38,222 nt of DNA, from contig CAMLOF010000003.1 of assembly GCA_946481585.1 (NCBI GenBank), positions 1 through 38,222 of the forward strand, read 5' to 3'. The stretch is from an uncultured Macromonas sp. (GTDB lineage Bacteria > Pseudomonadota > Gammaproteobacteria > Burkholderiales > Burkholderiaceae). The position numbers were made by a program, and so were the translations under genes. The notes beneath the pieces were generated by a model. The model was not told the DNA's origin. It ran no database searches and saw only the letters and a program-made list of their open reading frames with translations. Positions 15,349 to 23,323 of this stretch are shown in pieces; position 1 is the stretch's first letter; every line of letters starts with the position of its first letter.

Positions 15349-16494
15349 ATGAAATTCAGCATGAAAAAAATCGTTGTAGGTGCTGCCCTGGCAGTGAGCA
15401 CTCTGGCCGCCATGGCCGCCGATCCGATCAGGATCGGGTCTGTGCTGTCGGTGACCGGCCCCGCGGCCTTCCTGGGTGACCCAGAACTCAAGACCCTGCA
15501 ACTGTATGTTGAGGAACTGAACAAAAAGGGGGGCGTTCTCGGCCGCCAACTTGAACTGGTGCACTACGACGATGGCAGTGATGCCAACAAGGCAAACAGC
15601 TTTACCAAGCGCCTGATTGAGGATGACAAGGTGGACGTCATCATCGGTGGCACCACGACTGGCGCGACGATGTCCATGGTGCCGCTGGTGACCAAGGCTG
15701 AAGTGGCCTTCATTTCGCTGGCTGGCGCGGTGACGGTGATCGAACCCGTGAAGAAGTGGGTGTTCAAGACGCCTCACACCGACCGGATGGCGGCTGAAAA
15801 GGTGTTTGAGGACATGAAAAAGCGTGGCCTGAGCAAGGTGGCTTTGCTGTCCGAGACGTCAGGCTTTGGCCAGTCAGGCAAGAAGGAAACCGAAGCAGTC
15901 GCTGGCAAGTACGGCATCACCTTGGTGGCCAACGAAACCTACGGCCCGAAAGACACCGACATGAGCCCGCAGCTGACCAAGATCAAGAACACCGCTGGCG
16001 TGCAGGCAGTGTTCGTGTTCGGTCTTGGCCAAGGCCCGGCCATCGTGACCAAGAACTACAAACAGTTGGCCATCAATCTGCCGTTGTACCAGTCGCATGG
16101 TGTGGCCTCTGACGAGTTCCTCAAGCTGACCGGTGCTGCTGCTGAAGGTGTCCGTCTGCCTTCGCCCGCACAGCTGATTCCTGACCAACTGCCTGCCAAC
16201 GACCCGCAGGCACCAGTCGTGGCCAGCTACGAAAAAACCTACAAGGCACGCTACAAGGAAGACGTGTCCACCTTTGGTGGCTACGCCTACGACGCTTTGA
16301 TGCTGACCGTCGATGCCATCAAGCGCGCCAATGGTACCGATCGCGCCAAGGTGCGCGACGCCCTGGAAGCCACAAAGGGCTTTGTCGCCACCAGCGGCAC
16401 TTTCAACATGTCCCCCACCGACCACATGGGCTTGAACCTGTCGGCCTTCCGCATGCTGGAAGTGAAGGGCGGGCAGTGGTCCTTGGCTCAGTGA
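15349..16494 (+). CDS. LivK-type periplasmic substrate-binding protein
   Basis: A 381-aa type I periplasmic binding protein with a classical signal peptide (KK, then a hydrophobic run, predicted cleavage after residue ~23 in AAMA-ADPIRIG). The mature protein opens DPIRIGSVLSVTGPAAFLGD, followed by DDGSDANKANSFTKRLIEDD and IIGGTTTGATMSMVPL, as in LivK-family receptors. A good ribosome site AGGAG precedes the ATG. It lies between paaK and paaA in the catabolic operon, far from its presumed partner genes livHMGF on the other strand. Its expression would thus be tied to paa induction. The ligand is likely phenylacetate or a related aromatic acid, by context; ligand residues cannot be assigned here. 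Confidence 0.93.
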   Translation: MKFSMKKIVVGAALAVSTLAAMAADPIRIGSVLSVTGPAAFLGDPELKTLQLYVEELNKKGGVLGRQLELVHYDDGSDANKANSFTKRLIEDDKVDVIIGGTTTGATMSMVPLVTKAEVAFISLAGAVTVIEPVKKWVFKTPHTDRMAAEKVFEDMKKRGLSKVALLSETSGFGQSGKKETEAVAGKYGITLVANETYGPKDTDMSPQLTKIKNTAGVQAVFVFGLGQGPAIVTKNYKQLAINLPLYQSHGVASDEFLKLTGAAAEGVRLPSPAQLIPDQLPANDPQAPVVASYEKTYKARYKEDVSTFGGYAYDALMLTVDAIKRANGTDRAKVRDALEATKGFVATSGTFNMSPTDHMGLNLSAFRMLEVKGGQWSLAQ

Positions 16495-16550
16495 TTCCCC
16501 ATTGGGGGGACTGATCCTCGCCGTTTTGTATTCGGGAAAGGAATAACAGC

Positions 16551-17564
16551 ATGTACACGCAATCATTCAGCGTTTCTGACGAACCAGGGCAGAAGCAGCC
16601 CACGCCGATCGCACACAAGGAGCCGGCCGAATTGATGGCCAAGTTCGATGCGCGCATCGACGCCGATGGCCGCATCGAGCCCCAGGACTGGATGCCCGAG
16701 GCCTACCGCAAGACCTTGGTGCGCCAGATCAGCCAGCACGCCCACAGTGAGATCGTGGGCATGCTGCCCGAAGGCAACTGGATCAGCCGCGCCCCCAGCT
16801 TGAAGCGCAAGGCCATCCTGATCGCCAAGGTGCAGGACGAGGGTGGCCATGGCTTGTACCTGTACAGCGCTGCCGAGACCCTGGGCACCAGCCGTGACCA
16901 GATGCTCGAAGCCCTGCACAGCGGCAAGGCCAAGTACAGCTCCATCTTCAACTATCCAACCCTGAACTGGGCCGACGTGGGCGTGATCGGCTGGCTGGTT
17001 GACGGCGCTGCCATCATGAATCAGGTGCCTCTGTGCCGCTGCAGCTACGGCCCCTACGCCCGTGCCATGGTGCGCGTGTGCAAGGAAGAATCCTTCCACC
17101 AGCGCCAAGGCTACGAAGCCCTTCTGGTGATGATGAGGGGTACCGATGAGCAAAAGGCCATGGTGCAGGATGCCGTCAACCGCTGGTGGTGGAAGTGCCT
17201 GGCCATGTTCGGGCCGCCGGATGCCGACAGCCCGAACAGCGCGCAAGGCATGCGCTGGGGTATCAAACGCATCAGCAATGACGACCTGCGGCAGAAGTTT
17301 GTCGATGCCACCGTGCCGCAAGCCAAGGTGCTGGGTGTGACCCTGCCCGACCCCGACCTCAAGTGGAACGAGGAACGCGGTCACTACGACTACGGCCAGA
17401 TCGACTGGGACGAGTTCTGGCAAACCGTCAACGGCCATGGCCCATGCAACAAGGAGCGCCTGTCCACCCGCGTGAAGGCGCACAACGACGGCCAGTGGGT
17501 TCGCGACGCCGCCTTGGCCCACGCTCGCAAGCAACAACAACGTGCAATGAAGGAAGCAGCATGA
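16551..17564 (+). CDS. paaA: Phenylacetyl-CoA epoxidase catalytic subunit PaaA
   Basis: A 337-aa di-iron oxygenase alpha subunit of the PaaABCE epoxidase, which inserts one oxygen atom of O2 into the ring of phenylacetyl-CoA. Metal-ligand helices are visible: [20 protein letters not shown] (Glu and His ligands) and [20 protein letters not shown] (Glu and ExxH). [20 protein letters not shown] precedes them as in the family. The start at 16551 follows AAAGGA. The stop overlaps the paaB start by 4 bp (ATGA). Family length is usually 310-330, so this is normal. It begins the five-gene paaABCDE block. Confidence 0.96.
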   Translation: MYTQSFSVSDEPGQKQPTPIAHKEPAELMAKFDARIDADGRIEPQDWMPEAYRKTLVRQISQHAHSEIVGMLPEGNWISRAPSLKRKAILIAKVQDEGGHGLYLYSAAETLGTSRDQMLEALHSGKAKYSSIFNYPTLNWADVGVIGWLVDGAAIMNQVPLCRCSYGPYARAMVRVCKEESFHQRQGYEALLVMMRGTDEQKAMVQDAVNRWWWKCLAMFGPPDADSPNSAQGMRWGIKRISNDDLRQKFVDATVPQAKVLGVTLPDPDLKWNEERGHYDYGQIDWDEFWQTVNGHGPCNKERLSTRVKAHNDGQWVRDAALAHARKQQQRAMKEAA

Positions 17565-17854
17565 CCACCGCACTCAAAGAATGGCCCCTCTGGGAAGTGT
17601 TTGTTCGCAGCAAGCAAGGTTTGGAGCACAAACATTGCGGCAGCCTGCACGCCAGCGACGCACAGCACGCACTTGAAATGGCGCGTGATGTGTACACCCG
17701 CCGTCAGGAAGGCGTGAGCATCTGGGTGATTCCTTCGGCTCAAATCACCGCCAGCAATCCGGACGACAAAGGTGAGTTGTTTGACCCGGCGGCCGACAAG
17801 ATCTACCGCCATCCGACTTTCTACGACATTCCGGAAGAAGTGGGGCACATGTGA
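17561..17854 (+). CDS. paaB: Phenylacetyl-CoA epoxidase subunit PaaB
   Basis: A 97-aa small subunit that bridges PaaAC dimers in the epoxidase complex and has no catalytic residues. The sequence [20 protein letters not shown], then [40 protein letters not shown] and a [13 protein letters not shown] ending is diagnostic. The ATG at 17561 overlaps the paaA stop by 4 bp. An upstream extension of this frame to 17363 runs antecedent to paaA's own stop and is not part of the gene. The stop shares one base with the paaC start (TGATG). Confidence 0.95.
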   Translation: MTTALKEWPLWEVFVRSKQGLEHKHCGSLHASDAQHALEMARDVYTRRQEGVSIWVIPSAQITASNPDDKGELFDPAADKIYRHPTFYDIPEEVGHM

Positions 17855-18636
17855 TGAGCGCAACAGCGAACTACCTGCTGCACCTGGCGGATAACGCCGT
17901 CGTGCTGGGCCAGCGCAACGCCGAATGGTGTGGTCACGGCCCGGTGATTGAAGAAGACATCGCTCTGGCCAACGTGAGCCTGGACCTGATCGGTCAGGCC
18001 CGCTTGCTGTACCAGCAGGCCGCAACCTTGCTGGGCAATGGCGCCACCGAAGACCGCTTGGCCTATTTCCGTGATTCCCAGGACTTTCGGAACTACACAC
18101 TGCTGGAGCTGCCGCACCACAGCGCGCTCGTGGGTTACGCCAAGACCGACCTCGACTACGGCACCACCATTGTGCGCAACTTCCTCTACAGCGCCTTGAT
18201 GGTGTTGGTATGGGAAGCGCTGCAGCAATCAAAGGACGAGCAGCTGGCCGCGATCGCCGCCAAGTCACTCAAGGAGGTGCGTTACCACCTGCGCCACTCA
18301 CGCGACTGGCTGGTGCGTCTGGGTGACGGTACCGACGAGTCGCACGCCCGCGTTCAGGCCGCGCTGGACCACCTGATGCCTTACACACAGGAGTTCTGGA
18401 CCGGCAGCAGCGTGGAGGCCGAGGCCGTGGCTGCTGGCGTCGGCGTTGACGTGGCCACCTTGCGCGCCCAGTGGGATGCGCTGGTGGACGACGCATTGGC
18501 CGAAGCCACCTTGGTGCGTTCCTCCGCTGAGGGGTACGTTACCCAAGGCAAGAACGGCGTGCATTCCGAGCACCTGAGCTTCTTGTTGACCGAGATGCAG
18601 GGTCTGGCACGCGCTCACCCCAACGCCAGTTGGTAA
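17854..18636 (+). CDS. paaC: Phenylacetyl-CoA epoxidase structural subunit PaaC
   Basis: A 260-aa ferritin-like subunit that forms the stable core with PaaA and is not itself catalytic. Recognisable segments are YLLHLADNAVVLGQRNAEWC, GPVIEEDIALANVSLDLIGQ, ELPHHSALVGYAKTDLDYGT and KEVRYHLRHSRDWLVRLGDG. The ATG at 17854 starts on the last base of the paaB stop; a GTG one codon earlier (17851) is a less likely alternative. It is followed by paaD after 4 bp. The length fits the family (about 245-265). Confidence 0.95.
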   Translation: MSATANYLLHLADNAVVLGQRNAEWCGHGPVIEEDIALANVSLDLIGQARLLYQQAATLLGNGATEDRLAYFRDSQDFRNYTLLELPHHSALVGYAKTDLDYGTTIVRNFLYSALMVLVWEALQQSKDEQLAAIAAKSLKEVRYHLRHSRDWLVRLGDGTDESHARVQAALDHLMPYTQEFWTGSSVEAEAVAAGVGVDVATLRAQWDALVDDALAEATLVRSSAEGYVTQGKNGVHSEHLSFLLTEMQGLARAHPNASW

Positions 18637-18640
18637 CACC

Positions 18641-19177
18641 ATGAATGCTGTCGCTACACCTGAGGATGCCGTTCGTGCGGCCTGGGCTGCTCTCGAATCG
18701 CTGGCCGATCCGGAAATCCCGGTCGTCTCACTGCGCGAACTCGGCATTTTGCGGGATGTGCGACACGGCGCGGATGGGTTGGAGGTGGTTATCACTCCTA
18801 CCTACAGTGGTTGTCCGGCCATGGGCCAGATAGAAGACGATGTTCGAGCCACGCTGCAGGCCCATGGGCTGCAAGCCCGGGTGGTGACGCAGCTGGCCCC
18901 GGCTTGGACGACCGACTGGATGACCGACGAGGCCAAAGACAAGTTGCGAGCCTACGGCATTGCCCCACCACAGCAGCGTTGTGCCACGGGTCGGGCTGAA
19001 GGTGAGAGCGTGCTGCGCTTTGTGCGTCAAGTCGGCCACCCCCCCACTGCTGTTGTTTGCCCGCATTGTGGTTCCAGCCACACGGTCGAGTCGTCGCATT
19101 TTGGCTCCACCGCCTGCAAGGCGCTCTACAAGTGTCTCGATTGCAGTGAACCCTTTGATTATTTCAAGCCGTATTGA
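18641..19177 (+). CDS. paaD: Phenylacetate degradation protein PaaD (iron-sulfur/metal maturation factor)
   Basis: A 178-aa MIP18/DUF59-family protein with a C-terminal zinc ribbon. The DUF59 part shows LADPEIPVVSLRELGILRDV and TPTYSGCPAMGQIEDDVRAT, including the conserved SGCP cysteine. The ribbon carries two CxxC pairs (VVCPHCGSS and KCLDCSEPFDYFKPY). PaaD is required for phenylacetate degradation and is thought to help assemble metal or Fe-S sites of the epoxidase system, probably the PaaE ferredoxin cluster. It lies between paaC and paaE with short spacing (17 bp to the paaE ATG). Confidence 0.94.
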   Translation: MNAVATPEDAVRAAWAALESLADPEIPVVSLRELGILRDVRHGADGLEVVITPTYSGCPAMGQIEDDVRATLQAHGLQARVVTQLAPAWTTDWMTDEAKDKLRAYGIAPPQQRCATGRAEGESVLRFVRQVGHPPTAVVCPHCGSSHTVESSHFGSTACKALYKCLDCSEPFDYFKPY

Positions 19178-19194
19178 ATCCATTCGGAGACACC

Positions 19195-20292
19195 ATGTCT
19201 GCCCCTCGCTTCCACGAACTCAAAGTTAAACGCGTCAACCCCGAAGCCGCAGGCTCTGTCGCGATCGCGTTCGACGTTCCCGCCGATGCCCGCGAAGCTT
19301 TCCGCTTCGAGCCAGGCCAGTTTCTGACCCTGCGCGCTCAGATCAATGGACAAGATGTGCGCCGCAACTACTCGATCAGCAGCGCCAGAAGCCAGTTTCT
19401 GAAACATGGTGAACTTGAGGTGGGCATTCGCCCGGTGGAAGGCGGCGTCTTTTCCAACTGGGCAGCGACCGCTGTGAAGGCGGGCGACACCTTGAGCGTC
19501 ATGCCGCCCGAAGGCCGCTTCACGGTCAAAAAGCAACGCGCCATCCACCGTGTAGGTTTTGCTGCGGGTTCTGGCATCACGCCCATTTTGTCGATTGCCG
19601 CAAGCACACTGGAAGAGCAGCCTGAATCCAAGTTCACCCTGGTCTACGGCAACCGCCGTATGTCCAGCGTGATGTTCAACGAGGCACTGCAGGATTTGAA
19701 GGACCGTTTTGCCAATCGCTTCACCATGATTCACGTTTTGTCGCGTCAGGCGCAAGAAGTGGATCTGTTGCAAGGCCGTATCGATGGCGACAAGGTGCGG
19801 GCTATTGTTGAGTCCTTGCTGCCCGCCAAGAGCATGGACGAAGTGTTCATTTGCGGCCCGGAAGCCATGATTGAGGCGACCGAAAAAGCGTTGGTTGATG
19901 CCGGTGTGCCCGCCAACCGTGTCTACAGCGAACGTTTTGCTGCTTCGGCTGCCCAGGCGGCCAAGGTGCAGGCTGATACCGATGCGGCAGCGAACAAGTC
20001 CGCCACCGCCAAGAACATTCACATGACCGTGGTACTTGACGGCAAGGAGCATGACATTGCTGTTGGTGCGGATGAGCACTTGCTTGATGCCGCACTGAAT
20101 GCTGGCCTGGACCTGCCTTTTTCTTGCAAAGCCGGTGTTTGCTGCACTTGCCGTTGCAAGGTGGTGGACGGCAGTGCCACGATGGACAAGAACTACACGC
20201 TGGAGGCCGATGAGGTGGCTCAGGGCTACGTGCTGAGCTGCCAGGCGCGCGCCGCTACGCAAAAGCTGGTACTCAGTTTCGACCACCGTTGA
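19195..20292 (+). CDS. paaE: Phenylacetyl-CoA epoxidase reductase PaaE
   Basis: A 365-aa NAD(P)H reductase that feeds electrons to the PaaA di-iron centre. The N-terminal FAD domain has RRNYSISSAR. The nucleotide-binding domain has FAAGSGITPILSIAASTLEE, VYGNRRMSSVMFNE and EVFICGPEAMIE. The C-terminal plant-type ferredoxin domain has Cys311, Cys316, Cys319 and Cys349 as 2Fe-2S ligands (FSCKAGVCCTCRCKV and LSCQA). I use the ATG at 19195 after CGGAGA; an upstream in-frame codon at 19174 lies inside paaD. It is the last paa gene, followed 20 bp later by a strong terminator. Confidence 0.95.
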   Translation: MSAPRFHELKVKRVNPEAAGSVAIAFDVPADAREAFRFEPGQFLTLRAQINGQDVRRNYSISSARSQFLKHGELEVGIRPVEGGVFSNWAATAVKAGDTLSVMPPEGRFTVKKQRAIHRVGFAAGSGITPILSIAASTLEEQPESKFTLVYGNRRMSSVMFNEALQDLKDRFANRFTMIHVLSRQAQEVDLLQGRIDGDKVRAIVESLLPAKSMDEVFICGPEAMIEATEKALVDAGVPANRVYSERFAASAAQAAKVQADTDAAANKSATAKNIHMTVVLDGKEHDIAVGADEHLLDAALNAGLDLPFSCKAGVCCTCRCKVVDGSATMDKNYTLEADEVAQGYVLSCQARAATQKLVLSFDHR

Positions 20293-20312
20293 ACATCGGC
20301 CACCGCCAGAAC

Positions 20313-20347
20313 AAAGCCCAAGTGATTCATTACTTGGGCTTTTTCTT
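20313..20347 (+). terminator. Rho-independent terminator of the paa operon
   Basis: AAAGCCCAAGT (20313-20323) pairs perfectly with ACTTGGGCTTT (20332-20342) across the 8-base loop GATTCATT, followed by a T-run. The 11-bp stem and its place 20 bp after the paaE stop make it a textbook terminator. The A-rich left side lets it also work leftward for ubiC. Confidence 0.9.
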
Positions 20348-20359
20348 GGTCTGTTGACT

Positions 20360-20896
20360 TCAGCCGCCTCTTGCAGGGGAGGAGATCAGAAAGTCAAACG
20401 CCTCCGTCAGCAGCAGTGTTGCGCCGTCTCGCGTGTAGGTGCACCGTCTCGCCGGCCTTTTGAGCGGCCCTTCTGGAAAGCCACTCAGGGTCTTGAGATC
20501 CATCAGCCCAAGCTCCAGTGGGCCGCGCTGCAGGCCAGGCAGTTGAAAAAGCAGTTCGCCCAGTGGCCTTTCCCCCAAGGCTGACAGGTCATGCCAGGGG
20601 TTGCCTGGGCCCCAATGCGGGACGACAGTGCGGGCATGCACCAGCAACTGTTCGGCGGCATGCAGGCGCACTTCGCGCACCCAGCACATGCTGTTGGGGT
20701 GCAGCCCCAGCCGAAGACATTCTTCTGGGTATGGTGTGTCCCGCCCCTCATATACCAACCGCACACGAGTGCCAGGCCAGCGATGTTTCAGGCGCGCGGT
20801 GATGGACCCAGCCTCCAGCAGCCAACTCTGGGCTTCGACCGAGGGGGCCACCTTTTCAATCTGGTCTGCGAGGACCCAATGTGTGCATGCATTCAT
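20360..20896 (-). CDS. ubiC: Chorismate pyruvate-lyase (UbiC)
   Basis: A 178-aa protein that cleaves chorismate to 4-hydroxybenzoate and pyruvate, the first step of ubiquinone synthesis. UbiC features are SWLLEAGSITARLKHRWPGT, the strand RVRLVYEGRD, CWVREVRLHAAEQLLVHART followed by VVP, and LSALGERPLGELLFQLPG. These match the E. coli enzyme's order: L-E-S-x-T, R-E-G, then R-E-I and RTVVP with LGxxPLGxxLF. I use the ATG at 20896; a TTG at 20980 would overlap the divergent promoter at 20961-20989. It is convergent with paaE across the shared terminator and not part of the catabolic cluster. Confidence 0.88.
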   Translation of the reverse strand: MNACTHWVLADQIEKVAPSVEAQSWLLEAGSITARLKHRWPGTRVRLVYEGRDTPYPEECLRLGLHPNSMCWVREVRLHAAEQLLVHARTVVPHWGPGNPWHDLSALGERPLGELLFQLPGLQRGPLELGLMDLKTLSGFPEGPLKRPARRCTYTRDGATLLLTEAFDFLISSPARGG

Positions 20897-20960
20897 CGTC
20901 AGCTGCGAATGGTAGTCGCCCCGGCGCCTGTCTTTGGCGTCGGGCTGCAGCACTGCAGGC

Positions 20961-20989
20961 TTGCCAATTTTTGCCGTCAACGGTAAAAT
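20961..20989 (+). promoter_or_regulatory. Sigma70-type promoter for the second binding-protein gene
   Basis: TTGCCA (20961-20966) and TAAAAT (20984-20989) are separated by exactly 17 bp, close to the -35/-10 consensus. A transcript would start near 20996, about 60 bp before the ATG at 21056. A palindrome lies at the predicted start, so this promoter is likely regulated. Confidence 0.6.
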
Positions 20990-20995
20990 AATAAG

Positions 20996-21017
20996 TACAC
21001 TGATGATGTGTATACAC
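20996..21017. promoter_or_regulatory. Palindromic candidate operator at the transcription start
   Basis: TACAC (20996-21000) and GTGTA (21008-21012) form an inverted repeat with a 7-bp spacer. The right arm also belongs to the perfect 10-bp palindrome GTGTATACAC (21008-21017). It sits just downstream of the -10 box, where a bound repressor would block initiation or early elongation. The regulator is unknown. Confidence 0.45.
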
Positions 21018-21055
21018 TATTTGTTGCGATAGCAATCCCTTAGGAGTCCATTTCC

Positions 21056-22231
21056 ATGCGTACCGAACTTAAACTGGCTGTGTTGGCCGCTGCCGTGGCC
21101 CTGGCTGCCTGCGGCAAGAAGGAAGAAAATGCTGCGCCTGCGGATGCCGCAGCGGGCGATTCTCTGGTCGTGAAGATTGGCCACGTTGGCGCCACCAGCG
21201 GTGCGGTGGCCCACCTGGGCAAGGACAACGAGAACGGCGCCCGCCTGGCTGTGGAGGAACTGAACGCGGCTGGCGTGAAGATTGGCGACAAGACCGCCCG
21301 TTTTGAACTGCTGGCCGAAGACGATGCTGCCGACCCCAAGCAGGCTGTGGCAGCCGCGCAGAAGCTGGTGGATGCCAAGGTGAATGGTGTGGTGGGGCAC
21401 CTCACGTCGGGGGCGACGCTGCCCGCTTCGGTGGTTTACAACGACGCTGGCATCCCGCAGATCACGCCTTCTTCCACGAACCCGAAATTCACGCGCCAGG
21501 GCTTTGCAGGCGCTTTCCGTCTGGTGGCTGACGACACCAAGCAAGGCGGCGCCATGGGCCGCTATGTGGTGCAGACCCTGCAGGCCAAGACGGTGGCCGT
21601 GATTGACGACCGTACGGCTTATGGCCAGGGCTTGGCGGAAGAGTTTGAAAAATCGGCCAAGGCCGCAGGTGCCGAGGTGGTGGGGCGCGAGTTCACCAAC
21701 GACAAGGCGACCGATTTCAACGCCATCCTGACCACCATCAAAGCCAAGAAGCCCGATGTGGTCTTCTTTGGCGGCATGGACGCTGTGGCTGGCCCGATGT
21801 TGCGCCAGATGAAGTCCCTGGGCTTTACCTCGAAGCTGGTGGGCGGCGATGGCCTTTGCACTGCAGAGATGATTACCCTGTCTGCAGATGCGCTGGGTGA
21901 CGAGCAGGTGTTCTGTGTGGAGGCCGGTGGTGTGGACGGCGACGAAGTTGCAGCGAACGAGAAGTTCCGCGCCGACTTCAAGGCCAAATACGGTGTTGAA
22001 GTGCAAGCCTACGCTGGTTACGCCTACGACGGCGTGAAACTGCTCGCTGCTGCCATGCAAGCCGCAGGCTCGGTTGAACCAAAGCAGTATCTGCCTGCAC
22101 TCAAGGCTATCCAGTACCAGGGGGCGTCTGGCAAGGTGGCGTTTGACGAAAAAGGCGATCGCCAGAACGCTGCGCTGACGCTCTACACGTTCAAGGCTGG
22201 AAAGCGTGCCCAGTTGGCAGTGATTCGCTGA
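21056..22231 (+). CDS. LivK-type substrate-binding lipoprotein
   Basis: A 391-aa type I periplasmic binding protein of the branched-chain amino acid class, anchored as a lipoprotein. The N-terminus MRTELKLAVLAAAVALAACG holds a lipobox, LAAC at residues 16-19. The mature part has KIGHVGATSGAVAHLGKDNE, the VAAAQKLVDAKVNGVVGHLT motif, then SGATLPASVVYNDAGIPQIT and FVCxEAGG-like and YAGYAYDGVKLLAAAMQAAG segments typical of LivK/LivJ. A TAGGAG ribosome site lies 9 bp upstream, and a sigma70 promoter and operator precede it. It stands alone, without permease genes beside it, so it may share LivHMGF from 6605-10506 or another system. The ligand is unknown; LivK-class amino acids are the default guess. 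Confidence 0.9.
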   Translation: MRTELKLAVLAAAVALAACGKKEENAAPADAAAGDSLVVKIGHVGATSGAVAHLGKDNENGARLAVEELNAAGVKIGDKTARFELLAEDDAADPKQAVAAAQKLVDAKVNGVVGHLTSGATLPASVVYNDAGIPQITPSSTNPKFTRQGFAGAFRLVADDTKQGGAMGRYVVQTLQAKTVAVIDDRTAYGQGLAEEFEKSAKAAGAEVVGREFTNDKATDFNAILTTIKAKKPDVVFFGGMDAVAGPMLRQMKSLGFTSKLVGGDGLCTAEMITLSADALGDEQVFCVEAGGVDGDEVAANEKFRADFKAKYGVEVQAYAGYAYDGVKLLAAAMQAAGSVEPKQYLPALKAIQYQGASGKVAFDEKGDRQNAALTLYTFKAGKRAQLAVIR

Positions 22232-22258
22232 GCGCGCAAATTGAACTGACGCTGCCTT

Positions 22259-23110
22259 TCATGGGTTGCAGCTGGAGCAATGTCTTGGCTCCGCTGCGGC
22301 CATGTCCGTGCGTTGCCTCAGGGATTTTTCTGGGCATCGCGTGCATGCCCACAATTCGCTGAGGTAAACGGCGGTGGGTTTGCCGCAATCAGAACAAGGC
22401 AGCCCTGGCTGCCGTTCTGTGATCCAGAAACCCGGTGCGTCGCAGGCGGGGCAGTGTGAGCGGAGGCGCTGCAGCAGATCGTTGGCGGCCTGCTCAATGT
22501 GTTTCATTCGGCTGGGGTTGGCGAATGCCCGCAGGTCCATTTCAACAAAGACCTGGCCACGGCTTGACTGACCCTGGCATTCATCGAAACTCGCTCTCAG
22601 CTGTTCCCAGTCCGAGATGCCTTTGTGGATGCGCGGGTCTGTCTGGCCATCGGGGCGCAAGACGAGCAGGTGATCTGGAAACCCCTGGCGTGCGGCAAAC
22701 GCCTGAACTTCTGCCCATTCGCCGCTGAGCAGGTGCTCACTGTTTGCCGGGCCCTGGGCCATGCCGACGACCTCGATGCCGAGCGCGTCGTCTATCCACA
22801 CCAGGATTTCGATATTCCATGGGAACATGCCCGTGAAGGGGTCAGGGCCGAAGCTGCCTTCGCTGGCCAGTCCCAGTGGCAGCCCGGATAGTTCCATGCC
22901 CTTGCGGGCCTTGAGCCGCGCTGCGGCAAGCTGTGTGCCTGGCCTGGCAACTTCGCCGGTGAACGTGCCCAGCGTGTCGGTATCAAACCCTTGCACGTGG
23001 GCGACGACACACCCCAGGCCTGGTTCCAGCACCGGAGCCACCACACGCTCTTTCCCGTGCTGAGTCAAAAAAGCCACTTGGCGGTTGGCATAGGCAGTGG
23101 TTCGCGTCAT
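22259..23110 (-). CDS. DUF6671-family protein with C-terminal zinc ribbon
   Basis: A 283-aa protein of unknown function. The N-terminal part (RQVAFLTQHGKERVVAPVLE, DTDTLGTFTGEVARPGTQLA and KGMELSGLPLGLASEGSFGP) matches what I recall of DUF6671. The C-terminal third has paired cysteines (CPACDAPG, CSDCGK, CTRC and CSSCNP), a probable zinc ribbon. I chose the ATG at 23110, preceded by AAGGAAGAG. It converges with the binding lipoprotein, 27 bp apart, and no terminator is visible between. The family name is recognised by sequence pattern only; enzymatic activity cannot be inferred. Confidence 0.75.
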   Translation of the reverse strand: MTRTTAYANRQVAFLTQHGKERVVAPVLEPGLGCVVAHVQGFDTDTLGTFTGEVARPGTQLAAARLKARKGMELSGLPLGLASEGSFGPDPFTGMFPWNIEILVWIDDALGIEVVGMAQGPANSEHLLSGEWAEVQAFAARQGFPDHLLVLRPDGQTDPRIHKGISDWEQLRASFDECQGQSSRGQVFVEMDLRAFANPSRMKHIEQAANDLLQRLRSHCPACDAPGFWITERQPGLPCSDCGKPTAVYLSELWACTRCPEKSLRQRTDMAAAEPRHCSSCNP

Positions 23111-23323
23111 CGCTCTTCCTTTACAAGCGTTGCGCGCCATTTTCCCTGTACCTTGATGATCGCGTTCGAACCCGGGTCATGATCAGAAACCTGGAGATTG
23201 CTGCTGCGTACGACATTGCGGTTGATACCACTGGCTCAGAGCGCGCAAAAGCTCCATACTGCGTGCATTGGAGTCGCAGATCTGATTCCCTGGCCAAGCA
23301 GATTTCTCATACGTGGTTCTGTC

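Noticed and set aside
16497..16507. CCCCATTGGGG as a terminator after the binding-protein gene
   Set aside because: Only four base pairs with a 3-base loop and no T-run; it may trim or pause but is not a supported terminator.
23166..23190. tRNA-like sequence GTTCGAACCCGGG
   Set aside because: It resembles a T-loop arm by chance, but no acceptor, anticodon or D stem could be built around it.
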